Part shown: positions 1 to 6,852 of the stretch, piece by piece
How the letters are laid out: each line of letters opens with the position of its first letter
Numbering within the stretch: position 1 is the stretch's first letter
Assembly: GCA_023436715.1 (NCBI GenBank)
Contig: JAEZIJ010000156.1
Coordinates: 1-18,780, forward strand
DNA length: 18,780 nucleotides
Source of the DNA: Acidobacteriota bacterium
GTDB lineage: Bacteria; Acidobacteriota; Terriglobia; Bryobacterales; Bryobacteraceae
Direction: 5' to 3'
Notes under the pieces: generated by a model
What the model was told of the DNA's origin: nothing
The model's database searches: none
Seen by the model: only the letters and a program-made list of their open reading frames with translations
Translations under genes and position numbers: made by a program

Positions 1-27
1 TGCATGTCCATTCTGCCGGAGTGTTCG

Positions 28-57
28 GCAGTTCACGGCAGCTCTGTGCAGCTCACA
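28..57. repeat. Three tandem 10-bp direct repeats
   Basis: Three imperfect units follow each other at a period of exactly 10 bp: GCAGTTCACG (28-37), GCAGCTCTGT (38-47) and GCAGCTCACA (48-57). A small inverted repeat, CTGCCG (13-18) and CGGCAG (26-31), abuts the first unit. The units lie about 75 bp upstream of the -35 box at 131. Spacing of one helical turn would suit a cooperatively bound protein, but no binder can be named and an upstream gene tail cannot be excluded. Confidence 0.35.
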
Positions 58-78
58 CGTTTCGGTCACATTCTTAGT

Positions 79-127
79 TGGCGCAACAGGTGCCACTTCA
101 GTCATATTTTACGTGGCGCAATTCGCC
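79..127. promoter_or_regulatory. Repeated TGGCGCAA motif upstream of promoter
   Basis: The octamer TGGCGCAA occurs at 79-86 and again at 114-121, 35 bp apart. Each copy starts a dyad: TGGCGC-N5-GTGCCA (79-95, one mismatch) and GGCG-N5-CGCC (115-127). The second dyad ends 3 bp before the -35 box of the promoter at 131. This layout fits an operator or activator site for the downstream sugar operon. The binder is unknown; the FadR-type regulator at 6111 is one candidate by proximity only. Confidence 0.35.
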
Positions 128-130
128 TCA

Positions 131-159
131 TTGACATAAAAATATACCAATCATATAAT
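131..159 (+). promoter_or_regulatory. Perfect-consensus sigma-70 promoter
   Basis: TTGACA at 131-136 and TATAAT at 154-159 are separated by exactly 17 bp of AT-rich DNA, so both hexamers and the spacer match the sigma-70 ideal. Transcription should start near 166, giving a leader of about 40 nt before the GTG start at 206. The surrounding DNA is GC-rich, which makes a chance match unlikely. It should drive the three-gene operon 206-3357. Confidence 0.85.
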
Positions 160-205
160 CCACGGTGGCCCGGGCTTCTCGCGTACACGGACCGAGGAGA
201 CAACT

Positions 206-1096
206 GTGCGAAATGCAAACCGTCGTGAGTTTCTAGGCGTTCTGCCGGCAATGGCGGCGGCAGCCGGGGGCCTGCGTGCCGCGGCTCCAGCCAAGACGCC
301 GGTGGGCGGGCATGTGTGGGTCTATGCGGCCACTCAGCCCGGCCATGACGTCACTCCGGTTCTCGATCAGATCTTCAGCGACATGAGCTATGCCGGTCTG
401 GACGGGGTCGAGCTGATGCATAACGCGCTGCGCACGGAGGGATCGGTGGCACGCATCCGGGCGCTCTCGCGCAAATACAACCTACCCGTAATCGGAATGT
501 CGTACTCGGCGGCCATGTGGGACCGCGAACGGCAAGGCGCCCAACTCGAGGAGGCGCGCAAGCTCGTCGGGAGTCTGGCGGAATTGGGTGGGCATACGTT
601 CGGCGCTTCGGTTGGCGCCACAAAGACGAAGAAGACTCCCGAGCAGTTTGATGCTCAGGCCGAGTATCTTCGCAAGCTCATCGAAGTGTGCAATGCCAAC
701 GGCGTCAGGCTGAACCTGCACAACCATACGTATGAGGTGGCCGACAACGAGTACGACCTGAAGGGAACCCTGGCGCGTGTCCCGGACGCGAAACTCGGGC
801 CGGACCTGGATTGGCTGGTGGGCGCCCGAGTCGATCCACTCGATTTTGTTAAGCGCTACAACAAGCGGATCATCTTCGCGCATCTCCGGGACCGCAAGAG
901 CGACGGCACGTGGCCCGAGGCGATGGGCGAGGGCAACCTGGACTATGCCGCTTATGGCCGGGCCTTCCGAGCGTTCGGTTTCCAAGGCGACCTGGTGATC
1001 GAACTCGCGCACCCCGACAACTTCAAACTTACCCGGCCGCTGCGTGAAAGCTGGAAGATGAGCCGGGAATACGTCCGTCGCGCGATGGGCTACTAG
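206..1096 (+). CDS. Tat-exported sugar phosphate isomerase/epimerase-like TIM barrel
   Basis: This 296-residue protein has a twin-arginine signal (N-R-R-E-F-L, residues 5-10, then an Ala/Gly-rich stretch to about residue 28) ahead of a xylose-isomerase-like/AP-endonuclease-2 TIM barrel. Candidate metal or substrate residues lie in HNHTYE in the middle of the chain, in the HLRD and GEGNLDY segments, and in the late IELAH strand, the usual layout of sugar isomerases and epimerases of this superfamily. The start is a GTG chosen because GAGGAG (194-199) sits 6 nt upstream and because it places the Tat motif at the N-terminus. It is first in the operon driven by the promoter at 131. Substrate unknown; the Tat signal implies the folded, possibly metal-loaded, enzyme is periplasmic or membrane-anchored. 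Confidence 0.85.
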   Translation: MRNANRREFLGVLPAMAAAAGGLRAAAPAKTPVGGHVWVYAATQPGHDVTPVLDQIFSDMSYAGLDGVELMHNALRTEGSVARIRALSRKYNLPVIGMSYSAAMWDRERQGAQLEEARKLVGSLAELGGHTFGASVGATKTKKTPEQFDAQAEYLRKLIEVCNANGVRLNLHNHTYEVADNEYDLKGTLARVPDAKLGPDLDWLVGARVDPLDFVKRYNKRIIFAHLRDRKSDGTWPEAMGEGNLDYAAYGRAFRAFGFQGDLVIELAHPDNFKLTRPLRESWKMSREYVRRAMGY

Positions 1097-1123
1097 GGAA
1101 AACGCAGTCAGAGAGGAACAGAA

Positions 1124-2383
1124 ATGGAACGACGGCAATTCCTGAAGAACGTGACAGCGGGAACCGGGCTGGCAGCCGCTCTGAACAGGGCGCCAGCGGT
1201 ACTGGCCCAGAAATCGGCGAACGAGACGATCGGCGTGGCCTGCGTTGGGCTGGGCACCCGGTTCACACAACTCGTGGACGACATACAGGCCTGCCCGAAC
1301 ACGGAAATCCGGGTGATTTCCGATCTCTACAAGCCTCACGTCGAGCGCGCGCGGAAGGCGGTCAAGAACTCCAACGTCCGCGAAGTACACGAGTGGGAGA
1401 AGGCGGTTACGGACAAGGACGTGGATGTGGTGGTAATCGCCGCGCCGGACTTCTGGCACGCGCCGATGCTGATCCGCGCGGCCAATGCCGGCAAGGACGT
1501 GTATTGCGAGAAGGGGTGGGGCCGCACGCTGAAAGAGGCCAAGGCGATGCGGAGCGCCCTCCAGGAGAATAAACGGATCCTCCAGCTTGGCCACCAGTAC
1601 AACAGCATGCCCACGCTGGTCAAAGCGAAGGAGATCTACCAGTCCGGCCAGTTGGGCAAGGTCGCATTGATCCGCACCTACATCGATCGCACGAGCGCCT
1701 TTCCCGAATGGCAGTTTTACGGCCGCTACGATCTGAACGAACTGCCAAAGGAAGCCACGCGCGAAAACATCGACTGGGACCGGTTCATCGCCAATGCACC
1801 GAAGCGGCCGTTCGACCCCGAGCGGTTCTTCCGCTGGCGCTGTTTCTGGGAGTACGGCACGGGCATCGCCGGCGATCTGATGAGCCACATATGGGATTGC
1901 ACCAACGGCGTGACGGGCATGGGCATCCCGGAGACGGCGCTCGTTATGGGCAACAAGTACTTCTGGAAGGAAGACCGGGACGTGCCCGACCAGTGGCACG
2001 TGTTGTTTGATTATCCGAAGAAGGAGGTGGCCTTCACGTTCGAGTGCACATTCCACAACCGGCACGTGGGCGAGCTTGTGCAGCTGCTGGGACGCGACAA
2101 AACACTCGAGGTGTCGTCCCGGTTCTGCCGGACCTTTGTCGGCGAGTGGAAACCGGAGTACGCCGCTAAGGCCGGCAGCGCACCGGATTACGTCATGAAG
2201 CGCGACGAAATCCAGGTCACCTCGCATATGCAGAATTTCTTCGACTGCGTGCGCTCCCGCCAGCAGCCGGTCTGCGGCGTGGACAGGGCCTTCCAGGAAG
2301 CGGCTGCTATCGCCATGTCGGTCGAGGCGTACCGGCGTGAACGTAAGGTACGCTGGGATCCGGTCAAGGAAACGATCGTATAG
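1124..2383 (+). CDS. Tat-exported Gfo/Idh/MocA family oxidoreductase
   Basis: This 419-residue NAD(P)-dependent oxidoreductase probably acts on a sugar or sugar derivative. The Tat motif E-R-R-Q-F-L-K is at residues 2-8. A Rossmann nucleotide-binding loop, VGLGTR, lies at residues 41-46. The C-terminal alpha/beta domain holds GTGIAGDLMSHIWD (245-258), matching the conserved segment whose His (H255 here) is normally catalytic. The family's EKP motif reads EKG (E129-K130-G131), so the Lys is kept but the Pro is lost. The start ATG has GAGAGG (1111-1116) 7 nt upstream. It lies 27 bp after the isomerase gene and 2 bp before the deacetylase gene, so all three are probably co-transcribed. Tat-exported members carry their cofactor through the membrane, as glucose-fructose oxidoreductase does. 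Confidence 0.9.
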   Translation: MERRQFLKNVTAGTGLAAALNRAPAVLAQKSANETIGVACVGLGTRFTQLVDDIQACPNTEIRVISDLYKPHVERARKAVKNSNVREVHEWEKAVTDKDVDVVVIAAPDFWHAPMLIRAANAGKDVYCEKGWGRTLKEAKAMRSALQENKRILQLGHQYNSMPTLVKAKEIYQSGQLGKVALIRTYIDRTSAFPEWQFYGRYDLNELPKEATRENIDWDRFIANAPKRPFDPERFFRWRCFWEYGTGIAGDLMSHIWDCTNGVTGMGIPETALVMGNKYFWKEDRDVPDQWHVLFDYPKKEVAFTFECTFHNRHVGELVQLLGRDKTLEVSSRFCRTFVGEWKPEYAAKAGSAPDYVMKRDEIQVTSHMQNFFDCVRSRQQPVCGVDRAFQEAAAIAMSVEAYRRERKVRWDPVKETIV

Positions 2384-2385
2384 TT

Positions 2386-3357
2386 ATGCTCCGGCGCAAC
2401 TTCTTCACCAACCTGATTGCAGGATCCGCGCTCACCCAACTCGCGCACGCCCAGGCTCCGGCATCGTCCGGTGAGGTTTTTCTCGAACGGCCGATAGCCG
2501 GAACGCCGCACAAGGGCAAGGTGCTTCTCGCTCTCCAGGCGCACTCGGATGACATCCCGCTTTCCGCCGCTGGAACGGTGGCCAAACTGATCCAGGAGGG
2601 CTACACCGGCTATCTTGTACGCGCCACCAATGACGACATGGGCGACGCCCCCGGGCTCGGTACGCCGGGCACCATCGGTGAGAACGTGCTGCGCAACGAG
2701 CGCGACAATGCCGAAATTGCGCGCATTCTGGGCCTCGAACGCAACTTCGACCTGAACTACAGCAACCATTACATGGCCGGAGTTTCCCAGAACGAGCTGA
2801 TGTGCCGGCTCATCTTTCTCATACGCTTGCTGAAGGTGGACACGGTCATCTGCTTCGATCCGTGGGCGCATGACGAGGAGAACCCCGACCATTACACCCT
2901 GGCCCGCGCCGTCGAAGCGGCCTGCTGGATCGCCGGGCGGGAGCACGACTTTCCGGAGCACTTCGCGGCCGGGCTCAAGCCCTACGACGTTCGAGAGAAG
3001 TACTACTACGCACGGCGGCCGGAGATCACGCGCGTCGTGGACATCAGTGGGGTGATAGACAAGAAGGTCGAAGCCAATCGCGCCAACGCGGCCAAAGGTC
3101 CGGCGGGCCACCTGGGATCACGGCTGCGAGCGGATCTGGCCAAACGCAACCAGCGCCTGCCCTTGCTGGGCGACGACGACGTCACCGCCGACCGCAACTA
3201 CATCAAGGAGTTCGTCCTCGCGCGCAACCGGGAACTCGGACGGAAGTATGGCGTGGAATACGCCGAGGCCTTCCATTACATCGGGCCCCGGCCTGGCAGC
3301 TCGCGGCGCTCGCCGGTGGAGGAGTATATCAGGCAGCACGCGGTGCCGTTGAAATAG
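2386..3357 (+). CDS. PIG-L/LmbE family deacetylase, exported
   Basis: This 323-residue putative zinc-dependent N-deacetylase resembles LmbE/PIG-L enzymes that remove acetyl from N-acetylglucosamine conjugates. The family's AHPDD motif appears as AHSDD (H53, D55, D56), and the third zinc-ligand motif as NPDH (166-169, H169). The segment NERDNAEIARILGLE (104-118) corresponds to the usual region after the nucleophile strand. The N-terminus, MLRRNFF followed by a hydrophobic stretch ending in HAQA (21-24), is a Tat-like or Sec signal. The ATG starts 2 nt after the oxidoreductase stop and lacks a close Shine-Dalgarno, which suggests translational coupling. Its stop is 24 bp from the end of the convergent enolase-family gene, with no clear terminator between. 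An amino-sugar substrate for the operon is possible but not shown. Confidence 0.88.
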   Translation: MLRRNFFTNLIAGSALTQLAHAQAPASSGEVFLERPIAGTPHKGKVLLALQAHSDDIPLSAAGTVAKLIQEGYTGYLVRATNDDMGDAPGLGTPGTIGENVLRNERDNAEIARILGLERNFDLNYSNHYMAGVSQNELMCRLIFLIRLLKVDTVICFDPWAHDEENPDHYTLARAVEAACWIAGREHDFPEHFAAGLKPYDVREKYYYARRPEITRVVDISGVIDKKVEANRANAAKGPAGHLGSRLRADLAKRNQRLPLLGDDDVTADRNYIKEFVLARNRELGRKYGVEYAEAFHYIGPRPGSSRRSPVEEYIRQHAVPLK

Positions 3358-3381
3358 ACGTAGCGGCGGCAGGCTTCCCGT

Positions 3382-4611
3382 CTATCCCCACCAGGCTTCG
3401 CCGGGAAGCAGGTTCGCCTTCAGGTACTCCTCGTTGAGGTCCAGGCCGAGGCCGGGGAGCGTCGATACTTTCATGCGCCCATTCCGGATCACGGGCGCGT
3501 TGCCGGCCGCCACCTTGGTCTGATCCGCGTTGCGCACGCACTCCATCCAGGGGCAGTTGAAATGCGCCGCGGAGAACTGCTGCGAGGCCATGTTCAGCAC
3601 GTGGCCGCTCACGTTGTGCAGGCAGATGGGGACGCGATAGTGTGCGGCCATGTCGGCCAGGATCTTGACCCCGGTAATTCCGCCTGAGTTGATCAGGTCC
3701 GGCTGCAGCATGTCGACAGCCTGGTTTTGAAGGAACGGCAAGGCGCCTTCCAGCAGCTCGATGTTTTCACCGCTCGAGATGGGGACCCGCGTGGAGCGCC
3801 GCAGCGCCAGCCAGGACTCGCTGAACGATTCGGTCAGTGGATCTTCGAAGAACAAAGGCTTGATCGGCTCGATGGCCTCGGCCACCTTGATCGCGGTGGG
3901 AGCATCCAGCTCGCAGTGGCAGTGGACGATAATCTCCCACTCCGGGCCGAAGGCTTCGCGGGCGTTGGCGTAGGCCTGCTGGATGACCCGGATTTCCCGC
4001 GGTCCGAGGCTGGGCACAACCTGCTGCATGTTGCCGCCGAACGCGGTGTGTATGTCGATCTTGAACGCCCGGAAGCCGCGCGGGTCCTGCGACCAGCTAT
4101 CGACGATCCGCTTCCAGTTCTCCTTTTTGAGGAACTCGGCGCTGCCGCTGCAATGCGAGTAGAGCGGGAGTTCCTCGCGGAAGTTGCCGCCCAGAAGCTT
4201 GGAGACGGGTTTGTTGAGGATCTTTCCCGCAAGGTCCCAGAGGGCGATATCAATGCCGCTCAGAACGCGCATCTGCCGGCCCCGCTGCGGGTAAGCGTAG
4301 AACATGTTCTGGAAGTGCACCCGGATGGCGAGAGGGTCCTTGCCGATCAGGCCCAGTTGCGGCAGCCGGCGTTTGTGCAGCACGTTGATGACGTCGCGCG
4401 CGACCGGGCCGCTCGTGCCGCAAGGCCCGATGCCCGAGATTCCGGCATCGGTCTCCACCTTGATCAACGTGCCCGGATCGCGGACCTGCATCACTTTGAT
4501 GTCCGTGATCCTGATCTGGTCCTGGGCGGACGCCGCCAGCGCCTCATAGTAGGCGAGCGACGTGCCCGCGGGCAGCGCCACAGCAGTTCGAAGAAAATCC
4601 CGTCGCGTCAT
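3382..4611 (-). CDS. Tat-exported enolase-superfamily (mandelate racemase/galactonate dehydratase-like) protein
   Basis: This 409-residue enolase-superfamily enzyme is probably a sugar-acid dehydratase or racemase. The start was set at 4611 rather than an upstream ATG because an ideal GGAGGT (4621-4626) lies 9 nt upstream and the protein then begins with a Tat motif, M-T-R-R-D-F-L. Active-site spacing matches D-galactonate dehydratase: metal ligands E256 (FFEDP) and E282 (SSGEN), the D305/H332 dyad and H232 as candidate acid. The first metal ligand position, normally Asp, is H230 (VHCHCE). FKID (K184) replaces the racemase KxK lysine pair, as in galactonate dehydratase. The gene follows the VOC gene by 55 bp on the same strand and is probably co-transcribed with it. 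Confidence 0.88.
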   Translation of the reverse strand: MTRRDFLRTAVALPAGTSLAYYEALAASAQDQIRITDIKVMQVRDPGTLIKVETDAGISGIGPCGTSGPVARDVINVLHKRRLPQLGLIGKDPLAIRVHFQNMFYAYPQRGRQMRVLSGIDIALWDLAGKILNKPVSKLLGGNFREELPLYSHCSGSAEFLKKENWKRIVDSWSQDPRGFRAFKIDIHTAFGGNMQQVVPSLGPREIRVIQQAYANAREAFGPEWEIIVHCHCELDAPTAIKVAEAIEPIKPLFFEDPLTESFSESWLALRRSTRVPISSGENIELLEGALPFLQNQAVDMLQPDLINSGGITGVKILADMAAHYRVPICLHNVSGHVLNMASQQFSAAHFNCPWMECVRNADQTKVAAGNAPVIRNGRMKVSTLPGLGLDLNEEYLKANLLPGEAWWG

Positions 4612-4666
4612 CAGTGCCGAACCTCCGTGAAAACATACCACCTCACGAGGCCGCGCACAAATCGCG

Positions 4667-5593
4667 CTACTTGAGCAGCGGCGAGCAGCACGGCGTCTGT
4701 ACGGGCGCGAATTCCATCAGCTCCGCTCGCGTCAGGTTCGGATCATAGAGGTTGAGCTGCCATTTGCCGTCGCGCCCGATCTTCGGCCCTTCAGCCGGAT
4801 TCAGGCCGCGCTGCATTACCGTCTCATGGCCCGCCTTTACACTGGGCACCCCGAATGCGAAGTGGTTCATCACGCCAAGCGTGCGGAGGCTCGGGTTCTT
4901 CACGTTCAGCATGTACTCGAACCAATCGGTGCCGTCGGGCACTCGCATATCGACCCAGTCCGTCCTGTCTTCGGTCATGCCGCCGTGCCAGATGTCGCGG
5001 AAGCCGAGAATGTCGCGGTACAGGGCATCGAATGCGGCGCGGTCCGATACGGTCGTCGCAACATGGATGATCCGTTCGGAAACGCGGGTATCCGGCACGA
5101 ACTTCCCGAAATTGCGGGAGTGCAGCGATCCAGGCATGTACTGAACGAATTCGACATCATGGCCGTCCGGGTCCTTGATCATGAAGCTCAGGTTCCCATC
5201 CAGACCTTTACCCAGAGTCGCGGGGACCTTCACGCCCTTGCTCGCCAGATAATCGCGCAACTGCTGCGCATTGTCGGTCTCGAACGCGATGTGAGAGAGG
5301 ACGAGTTGCTCCGGCCCTTTCCAGCCCGGAGACAACTCGATGTACTGGTGATCGTTCACTTTGAAGTAAGTCACCATGAGCCCGCCATCGGGACGGTCGA
5401 GCTTGAACGCCTCCTCGTATCCCAATTGCCGGCCGTAGAACTTGCGCGCCGCGTCAAGGTTGTCTGTCCGGATGGCGATATGCGCGACGCCCACGATGCG
5501 GGGCCGCTTCGGAGCCGGGGCCGTCTGTGCAGATCCGGCGATGGCGATTGCCGAGAGGGCCGTGCAGATGACGACTGTCTTCTGAAGATCCAT
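4667..5593 (-). CDS. Secreted two-module VOC (glyoxalase/dioxygenase-like) protein
   Basis: This 308-residue vicinal-oxygen-chelate protein contains two consecutive glyoxalase-like modules. Both seem to keep full metal-ligand sets in the H-E-H-E pattern: H38, E86, H101, E148 in the first and H177, E226, H244, E294 in the second. The N-terminus is a classical signal peptide (MDLQKTVV, then a hydrophobic core ending near AGSAQTA, residues 19-25). The start at 5593 is chosen for this signal peptide; the Shine-Dalgarno is weak, and the reading frame stays open upstream without homology. VOC proteins include glyoxalases, extradiol dioxygenases, epimerases and resistance proteins, so the reaction is open. 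It precedes the enolase-family gene by 55 bp and may form a two-gene operon with it. Confidence 0.85.
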   Translation of the reverse strand: MDLQKTVVICTALSAIAIAGSAQTAPAPKRPRIVGVAHIAIRTDNLDAARKFYGRQLGYEEAFKLDRPDGGLMVTYFKVNDHQYIELSPGWKGPEQLVLSHIAFETDNAQQLRDYLASKGVKVPATLGKGLDGNLSFMIKDPDGHDVEFVQYMPGSLHSRNFGKFVPDTRVSERIIHVATTVSDRAAFDALYRDILGFRDIWHGGMTEDRTDWVDMRVPDGTDWFEYMLNVKNPSLRTLGVMNHFAFGVPSVKAGHETVMQRGLNPAEGPKIGRDGKWQLNLYDPNLTRAELMEFAPVQTPCCSPLLK

Positions 5594-5659
5594 AGCTGCT
5601 ATGGTAATGCCTGTTTGGGGGCTTCGGCGGAGCCGCTCGTTTGAAGCGATCCGCGATCG

Positions 5660-5665
5660 TTGACA
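5660..5665 (+). promoter_or_regulatory. Candidate -35 box for small secreted protein
   Basis: TTGACA (5660-5665) is a perfect -35 hexamer in the 144-bp divergent gap between the VOC gene and the small secreted protein gene. The sequence 17 bp downstream, TACGAG (5683-5688), is a poor -10 (3 of 6). This may be an activator-dependent or alternative-sigma promoter, or chance. Nothing else in the gap (5594-5737) is convincing. Confidence 0.25.
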
Positions 5666-5737
5666 CCGGTGAGACAAATCGTTACGAGGCGATACAGACC
5701 GCGGGGCGGCAGGCACGTCCACACTTCTGGAGGCAAC

Positions 5738-6076
5738 ATGATCAGGAAAGCATTGGCAGCGCTCGCGCTCGGTTCGGCTCTCACGGTCTCTGTTCCTACT
5801 TCGATCTATGCTGCGGACCGTGACGACCGCCGTTCCGAAGAACGGCGCGAACAAGGGAAGCGCTCGGACCATGACCGGGATGACCGCAATCGCTACTACC
5901 AGAGGCGCTACCGTGGCGATGGGGACAGGGATGACCGTTACTGGAACTCGAGCCGATTCGGATATTACCTTTATCCAACGCCCTATATTTACAGCTACTA
6001 TCAAACCCCGTATGTTTACGGCTACTACGATCAGTTCGGATTCTGGCACCCATACGCTTGGGCTCTGTACAGGTAA
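5738..6076 (+). CDS. Small secreted Arg/Asp-rich, Tyr-rich protein
   Basis: I do not recognise this 112-residue protein as a member of a named family. It has a signal peptide (MIRKALAALALGSALTV, likely cleaved after YAA at residues 24-26), then a very charged Arg/Asp segment (27-69), then an aromatic tail. The tail holds an 8-residue repeat, TPYIYSYY (81-88) and TPYVYGYY (90-97), and ends in FGFWHPYAWALYR. The start at 5738 is chosen over an earlier in-frame ATG because GGAGG (5729-5733) lies 4 nt upstream and the signal peptide begins there. The composition suggests an exported, cell-envelope-associated or surface-adhesive protein, but no function can be assigned. Confidence 0.72.
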   Translation: MIRKALAALALGSALTVSVPTSIYAADRDDRRSEERREQGKRSDHDRDDRNRYYQRRYRGDGDRDDRYWNSSRFGYYLYPTPYIYSYYQTPYVYGYYDQFGFWHPYAWALYR

Positions 6077-6110
6077 TGGAAAAAGTCCTGCCAAGTGGTA
6101 AAATTGCGGC

Positions 6111-6833
6111 GTGGATTTTCTAGAAACGGCCGCAAAACAGCTCTCAGTTCCACGTACTCCGCTGCACAAAGATCTCGCGGAACTCCTGTCGGAGCGGATC
6201 ATTTCCAAGGAACTTCCTCCGCGCGCGCTGCTACCGCCGGAGCGCGAGTTGTGCGAGGTGTTCAAGGTCAGCAGAACGGTTGTGCGCGAAGCGATGAAAC
6301 TGCTCGAGAGCCGCGGGTTGGTGCGCATCGAGCGCGGACGCGGCACCGTGGTCCAGGAACCGCGGACCGAGACCGTGACGAGTTCGCTCCGTCTGATGCT
6401 GCGGCGCAACCCGCACACCATAGGCGAACTCCTCGAGGTTCGGACGATTCTTGAAGCCGGTGTCGCCGCCCTTGCCGCCGAGCGCCGCACGGACGAGAAT
6501 CTTTCGGCGATGCAGCGCTGCCTCGATACAATGCGGCGGAAGCCCGGAGAGCCCGAAGGTTATGTCGATGCCGATCTCGAGTTCCACACGGAGATCGCCC
6601 GCGCCGCCCAGAACCCCGTGCTGCTTGTGCTGCTCGAACCTCTCTCCGAGCTATTGAGGCAGAGCCGCGTGGTGACGTTTTCGGGCTCCCTCGTCTTCAA
6701 GCAGCGGACGAAACAGCACGAAGCGATCTTCGAAAGGATTTCCAGCAGGGACCCCGAGGGCGCACGGACGCTGATGATCGAGCACCTCTCGGACACCCAA
6801 AAGGACTTGCAACGGCACGAGAAGACGCGCTGA
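6111..6833 (+). CDS. FadR-subfamily GntR transcriptional regulator (FCD domain)
   Basis: This 240-residue regulator has an N-terminal GntR winged helix (about residues 17-84, with LPPERELCEVFKVSRTVVRE and the wing RIERGRGTVV). A C-terminal all-helical FCD ligand-binding domain runs from about 104 to 230. Expected metal/ligand residues are present: D155 and H159 in DADLEFH, H203 in KQHEAIF, and H225 in IEHL. Relatives commonly sense sugar acids or other organic acids and repress catabolic operons, which suits the surrounding Tat-exported sugar enzymes. The GTG start has no Shine-Dalgarno; TAAAAT at 6099-6104 would place a transcription start at about the GTG, so the mRNA may be leaderless. It is convergent with the next gene, 19 bp away. 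Confidence 0.9.
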   Translation: MDFLETAAKQLSVPRTPLHKDLAELLSERIISKELPPRALLPPERELCEVFKVSRTVVREAMKLLESRGLVRIERGRGTVVQEPRTETVTSSLRLMLRRNPHTIGELLEVRTILEAGVAALAAERRTDENLSAMQRCLDTMRRKPGEPEGYVDADLEFHTEIARAAQNPVLLVLLEPLSELLRQSRVVTFSGSLVFKQRTKQHEAIFERISSRDPEGARTLMIEHLSDTQKDLQRHEKTR

Positions 6834-6852
6834 ACTCGCACGCCCGCGCCGG

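Noticed and set aside
4..228. Open frame of 74 codons at the left edge
   Set aside because: It contains the consensus promoter and overlaps the GTG start of the first operon gene; its composition is not protein-like and no ribosome site precedes it.
482..2227. 581-codon minus-strand open frame opposite the first two genes
   Set aside because: It is an antisense by-product of GC-rich codon usage over two well-supported genes; no domain is recognisable.
3358..3381. Shared bidirectional terminator between the convergent deacetylase and enolase-family genes
   Set aside because: The 24-bp gap has no stem-loop with a T-run on either strand.
5594..6490. Long upstream extension of the VOC reading frame on the minus strand
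   Set aside because: It runs antisense through the small secreted protein and regulator genes, is Ser/Arg-rich without homology, and precedes a clear signal peptide start at 5593.
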